A stretch of DNA of 64,000 nt from Rhodococcus sp. Z13 (GCF_025837095.1 NZ_CP107551.1:4024668-4088667); one strand, 5' to 3'; numbered from the stretch's first letter, positions 39,737 through 48,836 are shown. The notes: generated by a model not told the origin, from the sequence alone. Translations and numbers: made by a program.

Positions 39737-41707
39737 ATGACCCTCGCGCAGAACTCGGAGATCCGCTCCGGCATCGACCTCGGACACGTCGACGAGCGGG
39801 TCCGCCCCCAGGACGACCTCTTCGAACACGTCAACGGCCGGTGGCTCGCCGAACACGAGATCCCCGCCGACCGCGCGCTCGACGGCGCCTTCCGCACGCT
39901 CGCCGACAAGGCCGAGATCGACGTGCGGACCATCATCGAGGAGGCCGCGGCCTCCGGGGCGGAACCGGGCTCCGACGCCCAGAAGATCGGCGACCTGTTC
40001 ACCTCCTTCATGGACACCGCGACCATCGAGGCCGCCGGTCTCGATCCGATCCGCGGTGAATTGGACGCCGTCGCCGGTGCGGCCGATCGCGCCGCCCTCG
40101 CCGCCGCACTCGGCCGGTTGCAGCGTGTCGGCGTGACGGGCGCGCTGGCGCACTACGTCGACACCGACTCGAAGAACTCCGAGCGGTACCTGATGCACGT
40201 CACCCAGGGAGGCCTCGGCCTGCCCGACGAGTCGTACTACCGCGAGGAGCGCTACGCCGAGATCCGCGAGCAGTACGCCGCGCACATCGCCCGCATGTTC
40301 ACGCTCGCCGAGCTGCCCTACGACGCCGCGAAGGTGGTGGCGCTCGAGACGAAGCTCGCCGCGGGCCACTGGGACGTCGTCAAGCGCCGCGACGCCGACC
40401 TGAGCTACAACCTCGTCACCCTCGACTCGCTGCTGTCCGATCTGCCGCAGTTCGACTGGACCGGCTGGATCACCGCGACCGGCGCGACCACCGAGCAGTG
40501 GGCCGAGATCGTGGTGCGGCAGCCGAGCTTCCTCGAGTCGTTCGCGGCGCTGTGGGCCGACGAGGACCTCGACGACTGGAAGGCCTGGGCGTCGTGGCGG
40601 GTGCTGCGGGCGCGGGCGCCCTATCTGTCCGAGGCGTTCGTCGACGAGGACTTCGCGTTCTACGGGCGCACCCTCACCGGCACGCAGGAGATACGGGCCC
40701 GCTGGAAGCGGGGTGTGTCGCTGGTGGAGAACCTGCTCGGTGAGGCCGTGGGCCGGCTCTACGTCGAGCGTCACTTCCCCGCCGAGGCGAAGACCCGCAT
40801 GCAGGTGCTGGTCGACAACCTCATCGAGGCGTACCGCCGGTCGATCACCGACCTGGAGTGGATGAGCCCGGCCACGCGCGAGGCCGCGCTGCGCAAGCTC
40901 GAGAAGTTCACCCCGAAGGTGGGCTATCCCGACAAGTGGCGCGACTACTCGGCCGTCACCGTCACCCCGGACGACGTGGTGGGCAACTACCGCAGCGGCT
41001 ACGCCGCCGAGTACGACCGCGATCTCGCCAAGCTCGGCGGTCCGGTCGACCGGGACGAGTGGTTCATGACCCCGCAGACCGTCAACGCTTACTACAACCC
41101 GGGCATGAACGAGATCGTCTTCCCCGCAGCGATTCTCCAGCCACCCTTCTTCGATCTGCACGCCGACGACGCCGCGAACTACGGTGGTATCGGCGCGGTG
41201 ATCGGGCACGAGATCGGGCACGGCTTCGACGATCAGGGCGCGAAGTACGACGGCGACGGCAATCTCGAGAACTGGTGGACCGATTCCGACCGCGAGGAGT
41301 TCGGCAAGCGCACCGCCGCGCTCATCGCCCAGTACGACGAGTTCGAGCCGAAAGCCCTTCCGGGACACCACGTCAACGGCAGCTTCACGATCGGTGAGAA
41401 CATCGGCGATCTCGGTGGCCTGTCGATCGCGTTGAAGGCCTACGAGATCGCGCTCGACGGCAAGCCCGCCCCGGTCATCGACGGGCTCACGGGCCTGCAG
41501 CGGGTGTTCTTCGGCTGGGCGCAGGTGTGGCGCACCAAGGTTCGCGACGAGGAGGCCCTGCGGCGCCTCGCCGTCGACCCGCACTCGCCGCCGGAGTTCC
41601 GATGCAACGGCGTGATCCGGAACATCGACGCCTTCTACGAGGCGTTCGACGTGAAAGAGGGCGACGGCCTGTATCTCGCACCGCCGGAGCGCGTGAAGAT
41701 CTGGTGA
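39737..41707 (+). CDS. M13 family zinc metallopeptidase (neprilysin/PepO-like)
   Basis: 656 residues from the ATG at 39737. The catalytic motif is VIGHEIGHGFDDQGAKYDG with His491, Glu492 and His495; the third zinc ligand is Glu554 in TIGENIGDLGGLSIA; and NAYYNPGMNEIVFPAAIL is the substrate-binding NAxY segment. These are the defining M13 motifs, and length agrees with bacterial PepO and mycobacterial Zmp1. There is no signal peptide; Zmp1-like enzymes are nonetheless released. It would cut short peptides. It diverges from the serine hydrolase gene with 112 bases between and ends at a strong terminator. Confidence 0.93.
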   Translation: MTLAQNSEIRSGIDLGHVDERVRPQDDLFEHVNGRWLAEHEIPADRALDGAFRTLADKAEIDVRTIIEEAAASGAEPGSDAQKIGDLFTSFMDTATIEAAGLDPIRGELDAVAGAADRAALAAALGRLQRVGVTGALAHYVDTDSKNSERYLMHVTQGGLGLPDESYYREERYAEIREQYAAHIARMFTLAELPYDAAKVVALETKLAAGHWDVVKRRDADLSYNLVTLDSLLSDLPQFDWTGWITATGATTEQWAEIVVRQPSFLESFAALWADEDLDDWKAWASWRVLRARAPYLSEAFVDEDFAFYGRTLTGTQEIRARWKRGVSLVENLLGEAVGRLYVERHFPAEAKTRMQVLVDNLIEAYRRSITDLEWMSPATREAALRKLEKFTPKVGYPDKWRDYSAVTVTPDDVVGNYRSGYAAEYDRDLAKLGGPVDRDEWFMTPQTVNAYYNPGMNEIVFPAAILQPPFFDLHADDAANYGGIGAVIGHEIGHGFDDQGAKYDGDGNLENWWTDSDREEFGKRTAALIAQYDEFEPKALPGHHVNGSFTIGENIGDLGGLSIALKAYEIALDGKPAPVIDGLTGLQRVFFGWAQVWRTKVRDEEALRRLAVDPHSPPEFRCNGVIRNIDAFYEAFDVKEGDGLYLAPPERVKIW

Positions 41708-41718
41708 TCCACGACGTA

Positions 41719-41755
41719 CTGCGGCCTCGGTTCCGATTCGGGACCGAGGCCGCAG
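41719..41755. terminator. Strong hairpin terminator
   Basis: CTGCGGCCTCGGT at 41719-41731 pairs perfectly with ACCGAGGCCGCAG at 41743-41755 around an 11-base loop; the pairing continues by one A-T outside. It separates the convergent M13 and M23 peptidase genes. Confidence 0.85.
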
Positions 41756-41783
41756 TCGTAGGGGCGCAGCCGGGAAAGGTCGG

Positions 41784-42572
41784 TCAGCCGAGGTGCCCCG
41801 AGGGGACCGGGATGCCGCGGGCGTGGAACCACGGGATCGGGTCGACCTTGACACCGCCCGGCTGCCACACCTCGTAGTGCAGGTGCGGGCCGGTGGACTG
41901 GCCGCGATTGCCCATCAGGGCGATCTGCTCGCCGGCACGGACGTGCTGACCGACCGACACGAGCGACCGGTCGATGTGACCGAAGACGCCGATGGTGCCG
42001 TCGTCCTGCGCGACCCGCACCCACAGGCCGAAGCCGGAGGCGGGGCCGCTCTCGATCACGACGCCGTCGGTGACGGCGAGGATGGGCGTGCCGATCGCGT
42101 TGGCGATGTCGATGCCGTTGTGGTTGGTGCCCCAACGCGGGCCGAAGCCGGACGACAGGACACCCGCGGCGGGGAAGAACAGGGCGGGGCGGCGCGCGGC
42201 CTCCTCGCGGGCGGCCCGCTCGGCGGCCTCGCGGGCGATGCGGTCGGCCTCGGCCTGCCGGGCGGCGATCTCGTCGGCGATGCGCCGGGCCTCGCGGTCG
42301 GCGGCCCGCTGCAGCTTCTCGGTGTAGTGCGAGGGGTCGAGTCCGGCGACCTTCAGCACCTGCGGTGCGGTCGACAGGCTCTCGCCGGCGCCGGTCCAGG
42401 CGGCTCCGGTCTCGACGCGGGCCGGCCGGTCGGCGGCGTGCGCGAGGGTGGTACCGGCGACGGTCACCGCACTCGTGAGGACGGCGACGGCCATCCACTT
42501 GCCGGCACGCCCCACACGGCGGCGCAGCTCGGCGGCTTGTCGAGCGGATGCTGATTCAGGGTTTCGGTTCAC
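41784..42572 (-). CDS. Secreted M23 family (LytM) peptidoglycan endopeptidase
   Basis: 262 residues from the GTG at 42572, GGAGGAA six bases upstream. Basic start, then a signal peptide (WMAVAVLTSAVTVAGTTLAHAAD). An Ala/Arg/Glu-rich helix follows (ADREARRIADEIAARQAEADR), likely a coiled coil, and then the lysostaphin-type domain: PAAGVLSSGFGPRWGTNHNGIDIAN (zinc His and Asp) and GPHLHYEVWQPGG (HxH). It would cut peptide cross-bridges outside the cell, in growth or division. The leader of about 200 bases upstream contains a CCCGTT-AGTAAC-GAACGGG hairpin. Confidence 0.9.
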   Translation of the reverse strand: MNRNPESASARQAAELRRRVGRAGKWMAVAVLTSAVTVAGTTLAHAADRPARVETGAAWTGAGESLSTAPQVLKVAGLDPSHYTEKLQRAADREARRIADEIAARQAEADRIAREAAERAAREEAARRPALFFPAAGVLSSGFGPRWGTNHNGIDIANAIGTPILAVTDGVVIESGPASGFGLWVRVAQDDGTIGVFGHIDRSLVSVGQHVRAGEQIALMGNRGQSTGPHLHYEVWQPGGVKVDPIPWFHARGIPVPSGHLG

Positions 42573-42582
42573 GGGAACTTCC

Positions 42583-42617
42583 TCCGGTACGGGCCCGTTA
42601 GTAACGAACGGGTCACG
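42583..42617 (-). promoter_or_regulatory. Inverted repeat in the leader of the M23 gene
   Basis: CCCGTT and AACGGG arms flank AGTAACG in the minus-strand leader, about 20-40 bases before the start codon. The 209-base gap to the P450 gene otherwise shows no further recognisable element; no known riboswitch core was identified. Confidence 0.35.
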
Positions 42618-42781
42618 ATTCCGTCACAGAGTACTTCGAAGCCGAAGAATGTCGGCGTGTCGATTTGACAGAAAACCGACCAATCGATCACAAACCATGC
42701 CCTGTTGGCCCCACAGGCGTCACACGAGCCCCACGGGGGATCAGCCCTTTCGCGAACCGGGTCACAAAAGTGTGATGCAGG

Positions 42782-44110
42782 TCATGCCGTCGTCCTGCGC
42801 TGCAGGTCGAATCGCAGCCCGAAATTGTCGAATGTCGCGGGCAACGGACGTGCCGGATCGGGCTTCGTCTCCGAGATCACCGCGAACTCCCCCGAGCGGA
42901 GCAGACATGCCAGGAAGGTGCTCGCGGTGAACAGGACGATGCTGCGCCCCGGGCACATCGTGGGGCCGGCGCTGAACGGCACGAGGGCCGGGTACTGCTC
43001 GGCCCGCCCGTCAAGCCAGATCTCCGGTTCGAAGGTGTGCGCGAACGGCAGGTCGCCGGCGCGGTGGAAGGCCGACGACAGGATCACGAAGCCCGTGCCC
43101 GCGGGAATCGTCGCAGCACCCCAGGTCGTCTCCTCCACCGAGTCGCGCAGGATCACCGGGGTCGTCGGCCACAACCGCGTGGTGTCGAGGACGCAGGCGC
43201 GCAGATAGTCGTAGGGCTGCGGGGTGCCGGGTTCGGTGCCGGCGAGTTCGGCCTCGGCGCGGAGCCGCTGCTCGGGGTGGGTGGACAGCACGGCCAGGGT
43301 GCGGGCGGTGACCATGCCCGCCGCGTCGAAGGCGAACAACCAGTGCGGCATCTGCCCGATCGGGTCCACCGAGGCGGGAGCGGCGAGGTCGCGGACGACC
43401 CCGGCCAGGCTCCCCGGCGGTGCCGCGGTGACGTGCCGGTGCAGGTTCTGGGTGAACCGGTCGCGCAGGCGGCGCCGCAGTGGGTGCGCGAACGACCAGT
43501 TGCCGTTCGACCGCAGCGTCCAGAGCTGGTCGGTGATGCTCTCGTCGTCCCGGGCGGCATCGCCGAAGGCGAGCCGCCGCACCAGCCGCCACCAGGCGCG
43601 GACGATATCGGTGCCGTCGAGTTCCCCGCGGGAGCGTGCGTCGGCGAACAGCGCCTGCGCCTCCTCCTCGACGACCGGCGCCCACACAGCGGCCAGGTGG
43701 TGCAGGGCGTGTTCCGGTTCGAGCGCGGACTCGTTGAACGCCCGCCGCTGCGCGCGGATGTCGCCGCGGGAGATCAGCACCCCGTTCGGCTGGAAGGGGC
43801 TCAGCGCCGCCACCTTCTCCTTGTTGGCGGCGGTGAACGAGGCCGTGTCGGTGCGCAGGATCCGGTCGACGTCCTCGGGGGTGAGCACGATCGCCAGGGT
43901 GTGGCCGGGGATCGGCACGACGAGCGGGCCGTCCCCGTGGCGGGACCGCAGCTCGGCGACGAGGCGGACGACGGCGGCGTCGGACTGTCCCTTCTCGAGC
44001 AGTTTCATCGCCCACCGGCGCCGGGCGATCGGCCCCACCGCCACGAACGGCACTGCGACCTGTCCGAGCAGGCGTGCGGCATCGGTGGGCGAGACGGTCG
44101 TAGCGGGCAC
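42782..44110 (-). CDS. Cytochrome P450 with atypical ExxR and I-helix residues
   Basis: 442 residues from the GTG at 44110, which has AGGAG five bases upstream; an upstream in-frame GTG at 44182 is less well placed. Haem-binding loop: VPFSAGPTMCPGRSIVLF with ligand Cys386. In the K helix the usual ExxR is D309-T-T-R312 (VLDTTRLWPTTPVIL). In the I helix the region FAFDAAGMVTARTL reads AGMVT, so the usual acidic residue before the threonine is Val267. Both acid positions are thus substituted although the scaffold is intact. It diverges from an MHS transporter gene. Redox partners are not adjacent. Confidence 0.85.
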   Translation of the reverse strand: MPATTVSPTDAARLLGQVAVPFVAVGPIARRRWAMKLLEKGQSDAAVVRLVAELRSRHGDGPLVVPIPGHTLAIVLTPEDVDRILRTDTASFTAANKEKVAALSPFQPNGVLISRGDIRAQRRAFNESALEPEHALHHLAAVWAPVVEEEAQALFADARSRGELDGTDIVRAWWRLVRRLAFGDAARDDESITDQLWTLRSNGNWSFAHPLRRRLRDRFTQNLHRHVTAAPPGSLAGVVRDLAAPASVDPIGQMPHWLFAFDAAGMVTARTLAVLSTHPEQRLRAEAELAGTEPGTPQPYDYLRACVLDTTRLWPTTPVILRDSVEETTWGAATIPAGTGFVILSSAFHRAGDLPFAHTFEPEIWLDGRAEQYPALVPFSAGPTMCPGRSIVLFTASTFLACLLRSGEFAVISETKPDPARPLPATFDNFGLRFDLQRRTTA

Positions 44111-44175
44111 TGTCGCTCCTGGGGCCGGGTTCGTCGGGTTCCCCGGGAGGATCCCCGGCGGGGCGGCGTCCAAAC

Positions 44176-44217
44176 GTTCCACCGGCGCCGGAACACATCG
44201 TTCCGTCCGGAATGTTT
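44176..44217. promoter_or_regulatory. Cluster of GGAAC/GTTCC half-sites in divergent promoter
   Basis: GTTCC (44176-44180), GGAAC (44190-44194), GTTCC (44200-44204) and GGAAT (44209-44213) alternate at spacings of 10 bases or so, giving overlapping inverted repeats. They lie in the middle of the 166-base gap between the P450 and MHS transporter genes and may bind a multimeric regulator. Confidence 0.45.
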
Positions 44218-44276
44218 CGTCCGCTCACCTTCGGGGTAATCCGCGGGGCATCGAACGCGACGCCAGGGGGAAGAAC

Positions 44277-45671
44277 GTGAAGAACCGTTCCGCCGAGCAC
44301 ACTCCGGACTCCCATGCAGGACCTCCGGACCAGGTACGACGCGCCATCGGCGCATCGGCGATGGGAAATTTCACCGAGTGGTTCGACTACGGGGTGTACG
44401 CCTATACGGCCACCTACATCGCCGACGCGTTCTTCCCCGGTGATCTCGAATCCGCCACCCTGCTCACCCTGGGTGTCTTCGCAGTGTCGTTCCTCGTGCG
44501 GCCGCTGGGCGGCATGGTGTGGGGCCCGCTCGGCGACCGGCTGGGCCGCCGGCAGATCCTGGCTCTGACGATCCTGCTGATGGGTGGCGCGACGGTGCTG
44601 CTCGGCATGGTTCCGACCTACGCGACCATCGGATTCTGGGCGCCCCTGCTGCTCGTGCTGTTGCGCATGATCCAGGGGTTCTCGACCGGTGGTGAATACG
44701 GTGGGGCCGCAACCTTCATGGCCGAGTACTCCCCCGACCGCAAACGCGGGTTCTACGGCAGCTTCCTCGAATTCGGGACGCTGGGCGGTTTCTCGTTCGG
44801 TGCCGCGCTCGTGCTGCTGGTCGATCTGCTGTCGACCGACGCGTTCATGGCGACCTGGGGCTGGCGACTGCCGTTCTTCGTCGCGGGTCCGCTCGCCCTC
44901 GTCGGTCTGTATCTGCGGTCGAAGCTCGACGAGACCCCGGTCTTCCGGGAACTCGAGGAGAAGCACCAGGAGGAGAGCAGTTTCGGGGCGGAGTTCAAGG
45001 ATCTGCTCACCCGCTACTGGCGTCCGATCCTGAAGCTGATGGGTCTGGTCATCGCACTGAACGTCTGCAACTACACGCTGCTGAGCTACATGCCGACCTA
45101 CCTGCAGAACCGCATCGGATTGACGAGCACGTCCGCGCTGATCCTGGTGCTGATCGGTCAGCTCGCGATGATGGCGGTCATCCCCTTCTCCGGCGCGCTG
45201 TCGGACCGGATCGGCCGTAAACCGTTGTGGGCCATGTCGCTCGGCGGCCTGTTCGTCCTCGCGATCCCGATGTACATGCTGATGGCGGTCGGATTCGGTT
45301 GGGCGATCCTCGCCTTCGTGGTCCTGGGCCTGCTCTACGTGATGCAGCTGTCGACGATCTCGGCGACCTTCCCGGCGATGTTCCCCACGCAGGTGCGGTT
45401 CGCCGGCTTCGCGATCTCCTACAACGTCTCGACGTCGATCTTCGGCGGGACGGCTCCGGCGGTCAACGAGTGGATGGTGGAGAAGACGGGCAACGACCTG
45501 GTGCCCGCCTTCTACATGATGGGGGCCTGCGCGGTGGGTCTGGTCGCGCTCTACTTCGTGGCGGAGACGGCCGGTGCATCGCTGCGCGGTCGCGGTATCC
45601 CCGGCGTGGACACCGCGGCGCATCCCACCGGCCTGACCCACGCCCGCGCCCACGCCGACGCGACACGGTGA
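44277..45671 (+). CDS. MFS transporter, metabolite:H+ symporter (MHS) type
   Basis: 464 residues from the GTG at 44277, with GGGGGAA six bases upstream. Twelve hydrophobic segments. MHS motifs: SAMGNFTEWFDYGVYAYTAT, RPLGGMVWGPLGDRLGRRQIL, LLRMIQGFSTGGEYGGAATFMAEY. The second half repeats the loop motif as SGALSDRIGRKPLWAM. The ProP/ShiA-like pattern suggests proton symport of an organic acid or osmolyte. It diverges from a P450 gene, so it may import that enzyme's substrate. It shares the fold but little detailed sequence with the transporter at 18508. Confidence 0.87.
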   Translation: MKNRSAEHTPDSHAGPPDQVRRAIGASAMGNFTEWFDYGVYAYTATYIADAFFPGDLESATLLTLGVFAVSFLVRPLGGMVWGPLGDRLGRRQILALTILLMGGATVLLGMVPTYATIGFWAPLLLVLLRMIQGFSTGGEYGGAATFMAEYSPDRKRGFYGSFLEFGTLGGFSFGAALVLLVDLLSTDAFMATWGWRLPFFVAGPLALVGLYLRSKLDETPVFRELEEKHQEESSFGAEFKDLLTRYWRPILKLMGLVIALNVCNYTLLSYMPTYLQNRIGLTSTSALILVLIGQLAMMAVIPFSGALSDRIGRKPLWAMSLGGLFVLAIPMYMLMAVGFGWAILAFVVLGLLYVMQLSTISATFPAMFPTQVRFAGFAISYNVSTSIFGGTAPAVNEWMVEKTGNDLVPAFYMMGACAVGLVALYFVAETAGASLRGRGIPGVDTAAHPTGLTHARAHADATR

Positions 45672-45704
45672 CCGAGGCGACAGTCACCCGGGAGTCGATT
45701 ACTA

Positions 45705-45726
45705 AACCAGATTGATAAATCTGGTT
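45705..45726. promoter_or_regulatory. 22-bp perfect-arm palindrome, MarR operator
   Basis: AACCAGATT (45705-45713) and AATCTGGTT (45718-45726) are perfect 9-bp arms around GATA. It covers the space immediately upstream of the -10 element of the marR-MFS-P450-ferredoxin operon, so bound repressor would block the polymerase. Confidence 0.75.
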
Positions 45727-45727
45727 G

Positions 45728-45733
45728 TATATT
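45728..45733 (+). promoter_or_regulatory. -10 element TATATT before marR
   Basis: TATATT ends seven bases before the GTG at 45741, so transcription is predicted to start at or next to the start codon, giving a leaderless mRNA. No ribosome site is present, in agreement. AT-rich sequence here stands out against the GC-rich surroundings. Confidence 0.6.
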
Positions 45734-45740
45734 CGTACGG

Positions 45741-46169
45741 GTGGAGACGCCCGACGGAAACCTCGCCCAATCCCTGCGTGAAGCCCTGCGGCCGCTGTGG
45801 CGGCGACTGAACGCGAACAAGACGCTCTCCATGGGCAAGATCGACGTGCTCGCCCGCCTGGAACGCGGTCCCGCCACCTCGGCGGACCTCGCGACCGCCG
45901 CGCGGATCAGCCCGCAGGCCATCGCCACCGCGGTACGCGAGCTCGAGAGCCTCGGCCTCGTCGGCCGCACCCCCGACGACCGCGACCGGCGGCGGGTGTG
46001 GATCGAGCTCACCGAGGCCGGACGGGAACGCCTGGCCCAGGAGCGCGCGATCGGCAACGCCTGGCTCGAACAGGCCCTCACCGAGCAGCTGACCCCGGAG
46101 GAGCAGAAGCTCCTCGCCTCGGCCGTCCCGCTGCTGCGCAAGCTGACGGGCGGTGCCGCCGGTGAGTGA
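45741..46169 (+). CDS. MarR family transcriptional regulator
   Basis: 142 residues. HTH: SMGKIDVLARLERGPATSADLATAARISPQAIATAVRELESLG, wing LVGRTPDDRDRRRVWIELTEAGRERLAQ. It starts a four-gene operon: marR, MFS exporter (8-17-base overlap), P450 (GTGA overlap) and ferredoxin (GTGA overlap). The palindrome at 45705-45726 in its own promoter makes autorepression very likely, relieved by a small hydrophobic ligand that is probably the P450 substrate or exported compound. Confidence 0.9.
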   Translation: METPDGNLAQSLREALRPLWRRLNANKTLSMGKIDVLARLERGPATSADLATAARISPQAIATAVRELESLGLVGRTPDDRDRRRVWIELTEAGRERLAQERAIGNAWLEQALTEQLTPEEQKLLASAVPLLRKLTGGAAGE

Positions 46170-47580
46170 GCCCTCCACCCGGCCCCGGCTGGTACCCGCA
46201 CTCGTCTACACGGCCCTGACCAGTGCGATCGTCAGCTCCCTCGGCATGCTGCTGGTGCCCACCGTCGCGCAGGAGTTCTCGGTCACCGTCAGCGCCGCGC
46301 AGTGGATGCTCACCATCAACCTGCTCGTCGGCGCCGTCGCCACCCCGATCATGGGACGGCTGAGCGACGGCCCGCACAAGAAGCGGCTGCTGCAGTGGTC
46401 CCTCGCCACCATCCTGGTGGGCTCGCTGATGGCCGCGTGCGCCCCGAACTTCGCCGTCTTCCTCCTCGGGCGCGCCCTGCAGGGCCTGTCCTACGGCATC
46501 GTGCCGGTGACCATCGCCCTGGCCCGGCGGTATCTGGACGAGGAGAAGGTGCGGCCGGGCATTTCGAGCCTGTCGGTCACCGTCTCCACCGGTCTCGGTC
46601 TCGGCTATCCGCTCACCGGCATCCTCGCGAGCGTCACCGGGTTCCGCGTCGCCTTCGGCTTCGCCGTGGTCTTCCTGATCTCCGCCTCGGTCGTGGTGTG
46701 GCGGATCGTCCCGGACGGACCCGACCTGCGCGGTCTCCGCACCCGGTTCGACCTCCCCGGCGCCGTTCTGCTCGGCAGCGGCCTGTCGGCGCTGCTGCTG
46801 GCCGTCAGCGAGGGGTCGGGCTGGGGCTGGACCTCGGCGTGGACCCTCGGGTGCTCGGCCGCGGCCGTCGTCCTGCTGACCGGATGGGCCGTCGCCGAAC
46901 TACGCATCCCGAACCCGCTGGTGAACCTGCGGGCGGTCCGCACCAAGGACGTGCTGCTCGCCAACGGCACCGCCATCGGGCTCGGCGCCGCGATGTACAT
47001 CGGGATGTCGGTGGGCAGTCTGGTCGCGCAGTCGCCGACCTCCACCGGCTACGGCATCGCACTGCCGTTGTTCTGGGCCGGCTTCGTCGTGCTGCCGCTG
47101 TCGGTCGGCAGCTTCGGTGCCAACCGCGTGGTGCGCCGTCTCGCCCGTCGCATCCGGCTGACCACCCTGCTCCCCCTCGGCGCCGGCGTCATGACGATCT
47201 CCGCCGTCCATCTGTGGCTCGAACACGACCGGCTGTGGGAGATCCTGATCGGGATGTTCCTGTTCGGCGTCGGCACCGGCACGACCTACGCGGCGATGCC
47301 CGCCCTCATCGCGCGGAGCGTGGCGGACACCGAACTCGGCAGCGCCGTCAGCTTCAACCAGGTACTCCGCACGGTCGGTGGCGCCTTCGGCAGCGCCCTG
47401 TCCGGTGCGGTTCTCGCCGCGCACATGGCCGGCGACGGGCACCCCACCGACTCCGGCATCACGCTCGCGTTCGCGCTCGGGGCGCTCGGCAGCGCGGTCG
47501 TCTTCGCCGCCCTCGCGGTCAACTGGATCCGCACCCGCAGACCAAGATCGAACACAGGAGTCACCCCCACTCCCATGTGA
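46162..47580 (+). CDS. MFS efflux transporter (DHA2/EmrB-like)
   Basis: About 472 residues; GTG at 46162 chosen, with GTG at 46153 also possible. Opening helix LVPALVYTALTSAIVSSLGMLLVPTVAQEF, then SAAQWMLTINLLVGAVATPIMGRLSD with the loop motif GRLSDGPHKKRLL, and LGRALQGLSYGIVPVTIALARRYL. Fourteen hydrophobic segments appear, as for the DHA2 drug:H+ antiporters. The marR upstream and P450 downstream make export of a toxic or modified compound the likely role. Its 3' end overlaps the P450 start by GTGA. Confidence 0.86.
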   Translation: MSEPSTRPRLVPALVYTALTSAIVSSLGMLLVPTVAQEFSVTVSAAQWMLTINLLVGAVATPIMGRLSDGPHKKRLLQWSLATILVGSLMAACAPNFAVFLLGRALQGLSYGIVPVTIALARRYLDEEKVRPGISSLSVTVSTGLGLGYPLTGILASVTGFRVAFGFAVVFLISASVVVWRIVPDGPDLRGLRTRFDLPGAVLLGSGLSALLLAVSEGSGWGWTSAWTLGCSAAAVVLLTGWAVAELRIPNPLVNLRAVRTKDVLLANGTAIGLGAAMYIGMSVGSLVAQSPTSTGYGIALPLFWAGFVVLPLSVGSFGANRVVRRLARRIRLTTLLPLGAGVMTISAVHLWLEHDRLWEILIGMFLFGVGTGTTYAAMPALIARSVADTELGSAVSFNQVLRTVGGAFGSALSGAVLAAHMAGDGHPTDSGITLAFALGALGSAVVFAALAVNWIRTRRPRSNTGVTPTPM

Positions 47581-48836
47581 CCACTCACAAGTCCGATTCG
47601 CACGAAAGATCCGACGCCATGCGCGGGGGCTGCCCCGTCCGGCGCGAACCCCACCACGGCGTCGTGATGGTCACCGGTTACGAGGAGGCCGTCCAGGTCC
47701 TCGGCGACGAGCGGACGTTCTCGTCGTGCATCTCGGTGACGGGACCGTTCTCGGGCCTGCCCACCCCTCCCGAGAGCGACGACGTCGGCGACTTCATCGA
47801 GGACCACCGGCGCTCGCTGCCGATGAACGACCAGCTCCCCACGATGGACCCGCCGCACCACACCGCCCACCGCGGCCTGCTGATGCGGCTGATCACCCCG
47901 AAGCGGCTCGAGGAGAACCAGGAGTTCATCGAACGCCTGGCCGACCGGCTCCTCGACGACGTCCTCGCCCGCGGCGAGGGCGACTACATCACCGGCTTCG
48001 CCGCGCCCTTCGCGATGCTCGTCATCGCCGACCTGCTCGGGGTTCCGGAGAGCGACCACCAGGAGTTCATCGAGGGTCTGAACATCCAGGTGGAGAAGGG
48101 TTTCTCCCTGGGCAGCACCGAGGGGACGGCCCTGAAGCTCAATCCGCTCGAGTTCCTGTACAAGAAGTTCGGCGAGTACGTCGAGGACCGCCGCGCGAAC
48201 CCCACCGACGACGTGCTCACCGGCCTGGCCACCGCGACCTTCCCGGACGGCACCCTCCCGCCGGTCGAGGACGTGCTGCGCATCGCCGCCAACGTGTTCT
48301 CCGCGGGTCAGGAGACGACGGTCCGGCTGCTCAGCTCGGCGCTACGGCTCATCGCCGAACGCCCCGACATCCAGAAGGCCCTGCGCAGCGAACCCGAACG
48401 CATCCCCAACTTCGTCGAGGAGACGCTGCGTTTCGAGAGCCCCATCAAGGGCGACTTCCGGCTCGCGAAGACCCCGACCACCGTCGGCGGTGTCGACGTG
48501 CCCGCCGGCTCGATCGTGATGCTGGTCAACGGTGCCGCCAACCGGGACCCGCGCCAGTTCGCCGATCCGAACGAGTTCGACCTCGAGCGCCGGAACGCCC
48601 GCACCCACATCGCATTCGGACGCGGCGTGCACTCCTGCCCGGGGGCGCCGCTCGCCCGCACCGAGGCCCACGTCGGCATCCGGCGGCTGCTCGAGCGCAC
48701 CGAGAATATCCGGCTCTCCGAGAAGGTCCACGGCCCCGAGGGCGACCGGACGTTCGGCTACCTGCCGACCTTCATCCTGCGCGGCCTGCTCGCCCTGCAT
48801 CTCGAGTACACCCCGGTGGAAGGCGGGGCGAAGTGA
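47577..48836 (+). CDS. Cytochrome P450 (bacterial class I)
   Basis: 419 residues from the GTG at 47577, overlapping the transporter stop; ATG at 47619 is an alternative. I helix NVFSAGQETTVRLLSSAL with the normal AGxET-T; K helix VEETLRFESPIKGDFRLA (ExxR); haem loop HIAFGRGVHSCPGAPLAR with Cys354. All conserved residues are present. The ferredoxin gene that overlaps its stop is the probable electron donor, with a ferredoxin reductase supplied from elsewhere (candidate at 60165). The substrate is unknown but presumably the MarR ligand or exporter cargo. Confidence 0.9.
   Translation: MTTHKSDSHERSDAMRGGCPVRREPHHGVVMVTGYEEAVQVLGDERTFSSCISVTGPFSGLPTPPESDDVGDFIEDHRRSLPMNDQLPTMDPPHHTAHRGLLMRLITPKRLEENQEFIERLADRLLDDVLARGEGDYITGFAAPFAMLVIADLLGVPESDHQEFIEGLNIQVEKGFSLGSTEGTALKLNPLEFLYKKFGEYVEDRRANPTDDVLTGLATATFPDGTLPPVEDVLRIAANVFSAGQETTVRLLSSALRLIAERPDIQKALRSEPERIPNFVEETLRFESPIKGDFRLAKTPTTVGGVDVPAGSIVMLVNGAANRDPRQFADPNEFDLERRNARTHIAFGRGVHSCPGAPLARTEAHVGIRRLLERTENIRLSEKVHGPEGDRTFGYLPTFILRGLLALHLEYTPVEGGAK

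Noticed and set aside
39635-41854. Long minus-strand frame opposite the M13 peptidase
   Set aside because: The plus strand encodes HEIGH and all M13 motifs; the opposite frame is a compositional shadow.
42573-42781. Riboswitch (ydaO/c-di-AMP type) before the M23 peptidase
   Set aside because: The conserved core sequences could not be found; only a short hairpin is visible.
42771-42786. CRP/GlxR-like site TGTGA-N6-TCATG
   Set aside because: Only one half-site fits, and it lies at the stop codon of the P450 gene, not in a promoter position for any gene.
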